This document shows positions 6,671 to 7,887 of a stretch of DNA of 7,887 nt, piece by piece (within the stretch, counting starts at the first letter, position 1; each line of letters opens with the position of its first letter). The notes below the pieces were generated by a model. The model was not told where the DNA came from and made no database searches. It saw only the letters and a list, made by a program, of their open reading frames with translations. Made by a program: the position numbers and the translations under genes. The DNA lies in contig JAICHS010000100.1 in assembly GCA_025924775.1 (NCBI GenBank), positions 1 through 7,887 on the forward strand, read 5' to 3'. The stretch comes from Rhodanobacteraceae bacterium. Its GTDB lineage: Bacteria; Pseudomonadota; Gammaproteobacteria; Xanthomonadales; Rhodanobacteraceae.

Positions 6671-6745
6671 GATCAGCGCCTTGTGCGTGCGCACATTTCG
6701 CCGTCGCCCGACGGCACCTGGCAAGGATAGGCGGGGCGCTGATCG
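6670..6745 (-). promoter_or_regulatory. Structured 5' leader of the GMC gene: predicted three-way junction
   Basis: In the minus-strand RNA, CGAUCAGCGCC (6745-6735) pairs perfectly with GGCGCUGAUCG (6680-6670), an 11-base closing stem. It encloses 19 unpaired bases, a hairpin GCCGUC-GGGC-GACGGC (6715-6700), a GAAA linker (6699-6696), a hairpin UGUGC-GCAC-GCACA (6695-6682) and a single A. The closing stem ends at the first base of the GAGGAG ribosome binding site, where it could influence translation. A self-complementary ATCGCGCGCGAT (6742-6753) overlaps the 5' arm and could compete with it. The element also lies 18 bases after the nadK stop, so it could instead act as the 3' end of the nadK transcript; there is no U-run. 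I match it to no known riboswitch class. Confidence 0.4.
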
Positions 6746-6763
6746 CGCGCGATGGCTAGTCGG

Positions 6764-7555
6764 TTACAGCTCGAACTGTTCGTCGAGGATGCGTTGCGCC
6801 AGGCTGCGTTCGGGGTCAAACAGCAGCGTGATGGCGCGTTCGCGCGCTTCGCGTATCTGGATGTCCACGGCGTCGCGCACTTCCAGGAAGTCGGCGGTGG
6901 CGCTGACCGGGCGATGCCCGGGTTCCAGCGTGCGCAAGCCGATCCTCGTGGCAACCGGCAGCAGCGCGCCGCGCCAGCGGCGCGGACGAAACGGACTGAT
7001 CGGCGTCAGCGCCAGCACGTTGGCGTCCAGCGGCAGGATCGGGCCGTGCGCGGACAGGTTGTAGGCCGTCGAACCCGCGGGCGTCGCCACCAGCAGGCCG
7101 TCGCAGATCAAGTTGGCCAGCTTCACCTTGCCGTTCAGCGCCACCTCGATGTGCGCGGCCTGGTTGGTTTGCCGCAGCAGGGAAATTTCGTTGAATGCCA
7201 GCGCCGTGGCCACGTGGCCGTCGCGCTGCGTCACGCGCATTTCCAGCGGGTGCAGCACGGCCGGGTGCGCCGCGGCGATGCGCGCAGGCAATTCGTCGGG
7301 CTGGTAGCGGTTCATCAGGAAGCCGACGCGTCCCAGCTTCATGCCATACACCGGCAAGCCGCGCCCGAGCTGCGCGTGCAGCGTGCGCAACATGAATCCA
7401 TCGCCGCCCAGCGCCACGATCGCATCCGCAGCGTCGGGCGTCACCGCACCGTAGCGTTGTTCCAGTGCAGCGCAGGCCGCGCACGCCTTGTCCGCCGCGG
7501 AAGCGACGAAGGCGAGTCGAGGGTTGGCGGCGACGGGGTGCGGTGCGGTGGCCAT
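6764..7555 (-). CDS. nadK: NAD kinase
   Basis: The enzyme phosphorylates NAD+ with ATP to NADP+, the only route to NADP(H), and is normally essential. Seen in 263 residues: the GGDG motif ALGGDGFMLRTLH at 48-60 with catalytic D52; VYGMKLGRVGFLMN at 69-82; the NE motif FNEISLLR at 121-128; and the NAD-binding block DGLLVATPAGSTAYNLSAHG at 152-171. All diagnostic motifs are intact. It is shorter than E. coli NadK (292) because the N-terminus is reduced, as in the short proteobacterial type that also carries GGDGFML. Start: ATG 7555 is the most upstream plausible start and gives a normal N-terminus, but no Shine-Dalgarno is visible before it. The GMC gene follows 108 bases downstream on the same strand and could be co-transcribed unless the intervening structure stops transcription. 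Confidence 0.95.
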   Translation of the reverse strand: MATAPHPVAANPRLAFVASAADKACAACAALEQRYGAVTPDAADAIVALGGDGFMLRTLHAQLGRGLPVYGMKLGRVGFLMNRYQPDELPARIAAAHPAVLHPLEMRVTQRDGHVATALAFNEISLLRQTNQAAHIEVALNGKVKLANLICDGLLVATPAGSTAYNLSAHGPILPLDANVLALTPISPFRPRRWRGALLPVATRIGLRTLEPGHRPVSATADFLEVRDAVDIQIREARERAITLLFDPERSLAQRILDEQFEL

Positions 7556-7755
7556 GGCGCCAGTTTGCCGTGTAAGTGGCGATTAGGGAATCCGCAGCCG
7601 GGCACGCAGAGTCGTTGCTTCGAACCTGCCGTGACCGTCGGGGAAAGGGCTTCGCGGAAAGTCAGGCCATGGATGGCCGTTCTGGTGTTGGTGGCCGAAG
7701 GACCGTCAGTGGCGGAGGGTCTACGTGGCGCGGCGATCATGGACGATCGCACAAA
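7556..7755. other. Intergenic region between nadK and the EAL-protein gene, no gene seen
   Basis: These 200 bases separate two minus-strand genes and should hold the nadK promoter, yet no good -35/-10 pair is visible on the minus strand. A short perfect hairpin GGCCAT-GG-ATGGCC lies at 7665-7678 and another is listed at 7733-7750. Open frames crossing this region show no family-like protein. Confidence 0.6.
7733..7750 (-). terminator. Weak hairpin just after the EAL-protein gene
   Basis: GCGATC (7733-7738) and GATCGC (7745-7750) form a perfect 6-base stem with a 6-base loop, beginning 5 bases after the stop codon of the EAL gene. No T-run follows on the minus strand, so a terminator role is only suggested by position. 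Confidence 0.25.
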
Positions 7756-7887
7756 TCACGTCACGTAGCGCATCTCGGACGACGGCGCGGCAAGGAAGTT
7801 GCCCTGCGCGAAGTTGACGCCCGCCGAAAACAGCATCGGCATGCTGGTGGCTTCCTCGATCCACTCGACCATGGTGCGCTTGCCGGC
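7756..7887 (-). CDS. EAL-domain protein (cyclic di-GMP signalling), C-terminal end only
   Basis: The minus strand is open from the window edge to TGA 7758-7756, giving the last 43 residues of a protein. The stretch ATSMPMLFSAGVNFAQGNFL (13-32) followed by AAP matches the end of EAL domains, where GVxYxQGYFxxxP closes the barrel. Such domains hydrolyse or bind cyclic di-GMP. The form EEATSMPMLFSAGVNFAQGN and the trailing SSEMRY resemble FimX-like PAS-GGDEF-EAL proteins, several of which bind but do not cleave the nucleotide. The EAL catalytic motif itself lies outside the window, so activity cannot be judged. The reading frame, unlike many shadow frames here, continues to the window edge and ends cleanly before a gap. 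Confidence 0.7.
   Translation of the reverse strand, partial: AGKRTMVEWIEEATSMPMLFSAGVNFAQGNFLAAPSSEMRYVT

Noticed and set aside
6656..6724. N-terminal extension of the GMC oxidoreductase to ATG 6724
   Set aside because: The extra 23 residues are unlike GMC N-termini, while ATG 6655 has a strong ribosome binding site and begins with the standard FAD-binding strand.
7665..7678. Perfect hairpin GGCCAT-GG-ATGGCC as a regulatory element
   Set aside because: The loop is only 2 bases, the arms are short and there is no T-run or gene boundary next to it; chance is likely in GC-rich DNA.
7441..7752. Minus-strand open frame (103 codons) spanning the nadK 5' end and upstream gap
   Set aside because: It overlaps the nadK start in another frame, is Pro/Arg/Ser-rich and has no Shine-Dalgarno or recognisable domain.
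6752..7768. Plus-strand open frame (338 codons) across nadK and the following gap
   Set aside because: Antisense to a NAD kinase with all motifs intact; its translation has no family features. It also spans the gap only because stop codons are rare in GC-rich DNA.

Overview
The window is high-GC DNA with tightly packed genes, typical of a proteobacterial chromosome. The gene set (divergent LysR regulator with aceB-aceA, a short NAD kinase carrying GGDGFML, and an EAL-domain protein tail resembling FimX-like proteins) points to a gammaproteobacterium near the Xanthomonadales (Xanthomonas/Lysobacter/Rhodanobacter side). That placement is an inference from family resemblance and is not proven. 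I see no insertion sequence, integrase, CRISPR array, tRNA or rRNA.

Layout. (a) 1-872, plus strand: the 3' end of an XdhC/CoxI-family gene, translationally coupled through ATGA to a MocA-like nucleotidyltransferase. The pair matures the cofactor of molybdenum hydroxylases, so the hydroxylase genes probably lie upstream of the window. (b) 869-1894, minus strand: a LysR-type regulator whose stop codon overlaps that of mocA. (c) 1895-2020: an AT-rich divergent control region with a sigma70-like promoter for the regulator and a TTGA-N5-TCAA dyad of the T-N11-A type. (d) 2021-4943, plus strand: aceB (malate synthase A) then aceA (isocitrate lyase), the glyoxylate bypass operon. No aceK follows. 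(e) 4961-4987: a GC-rich hairpin between convergent genes. (f) 5015-6655, minus strand: an FAD-dependent GMC oxidoreductase of unknown substrate. Its 5' leader can fold into a three-way junction ending at the ribosome binding site. (g) 6764-7555, minus strand: NAD kinase. (h) 7556-7755: no gene. (i) 7756-7887, minus strand: the last 43 residues of an EAL-domain protein.

How they work together. aceB and aceA let the cell grow on acetate or fatty acids by splitting isocitrate into succinate and glyoxylate and condensing glyoxylate with acetyl-CoA to malate. The divergent LysR protein is the obvious candidate regulator, and its predicted operator overlaps both its own start site and the candidate aceB promoter. 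The GMC enzyme may feed in by oxidising an alcohol, but nothing in the sequence fixes its substrate.

Most of the window is ordinary metabolism. I did not find a convincing new multi-gene system. The two places most worth a second look are the structured leader before the GMC gene (6670-6745) and the LysR/aceB control region (1917-1965).
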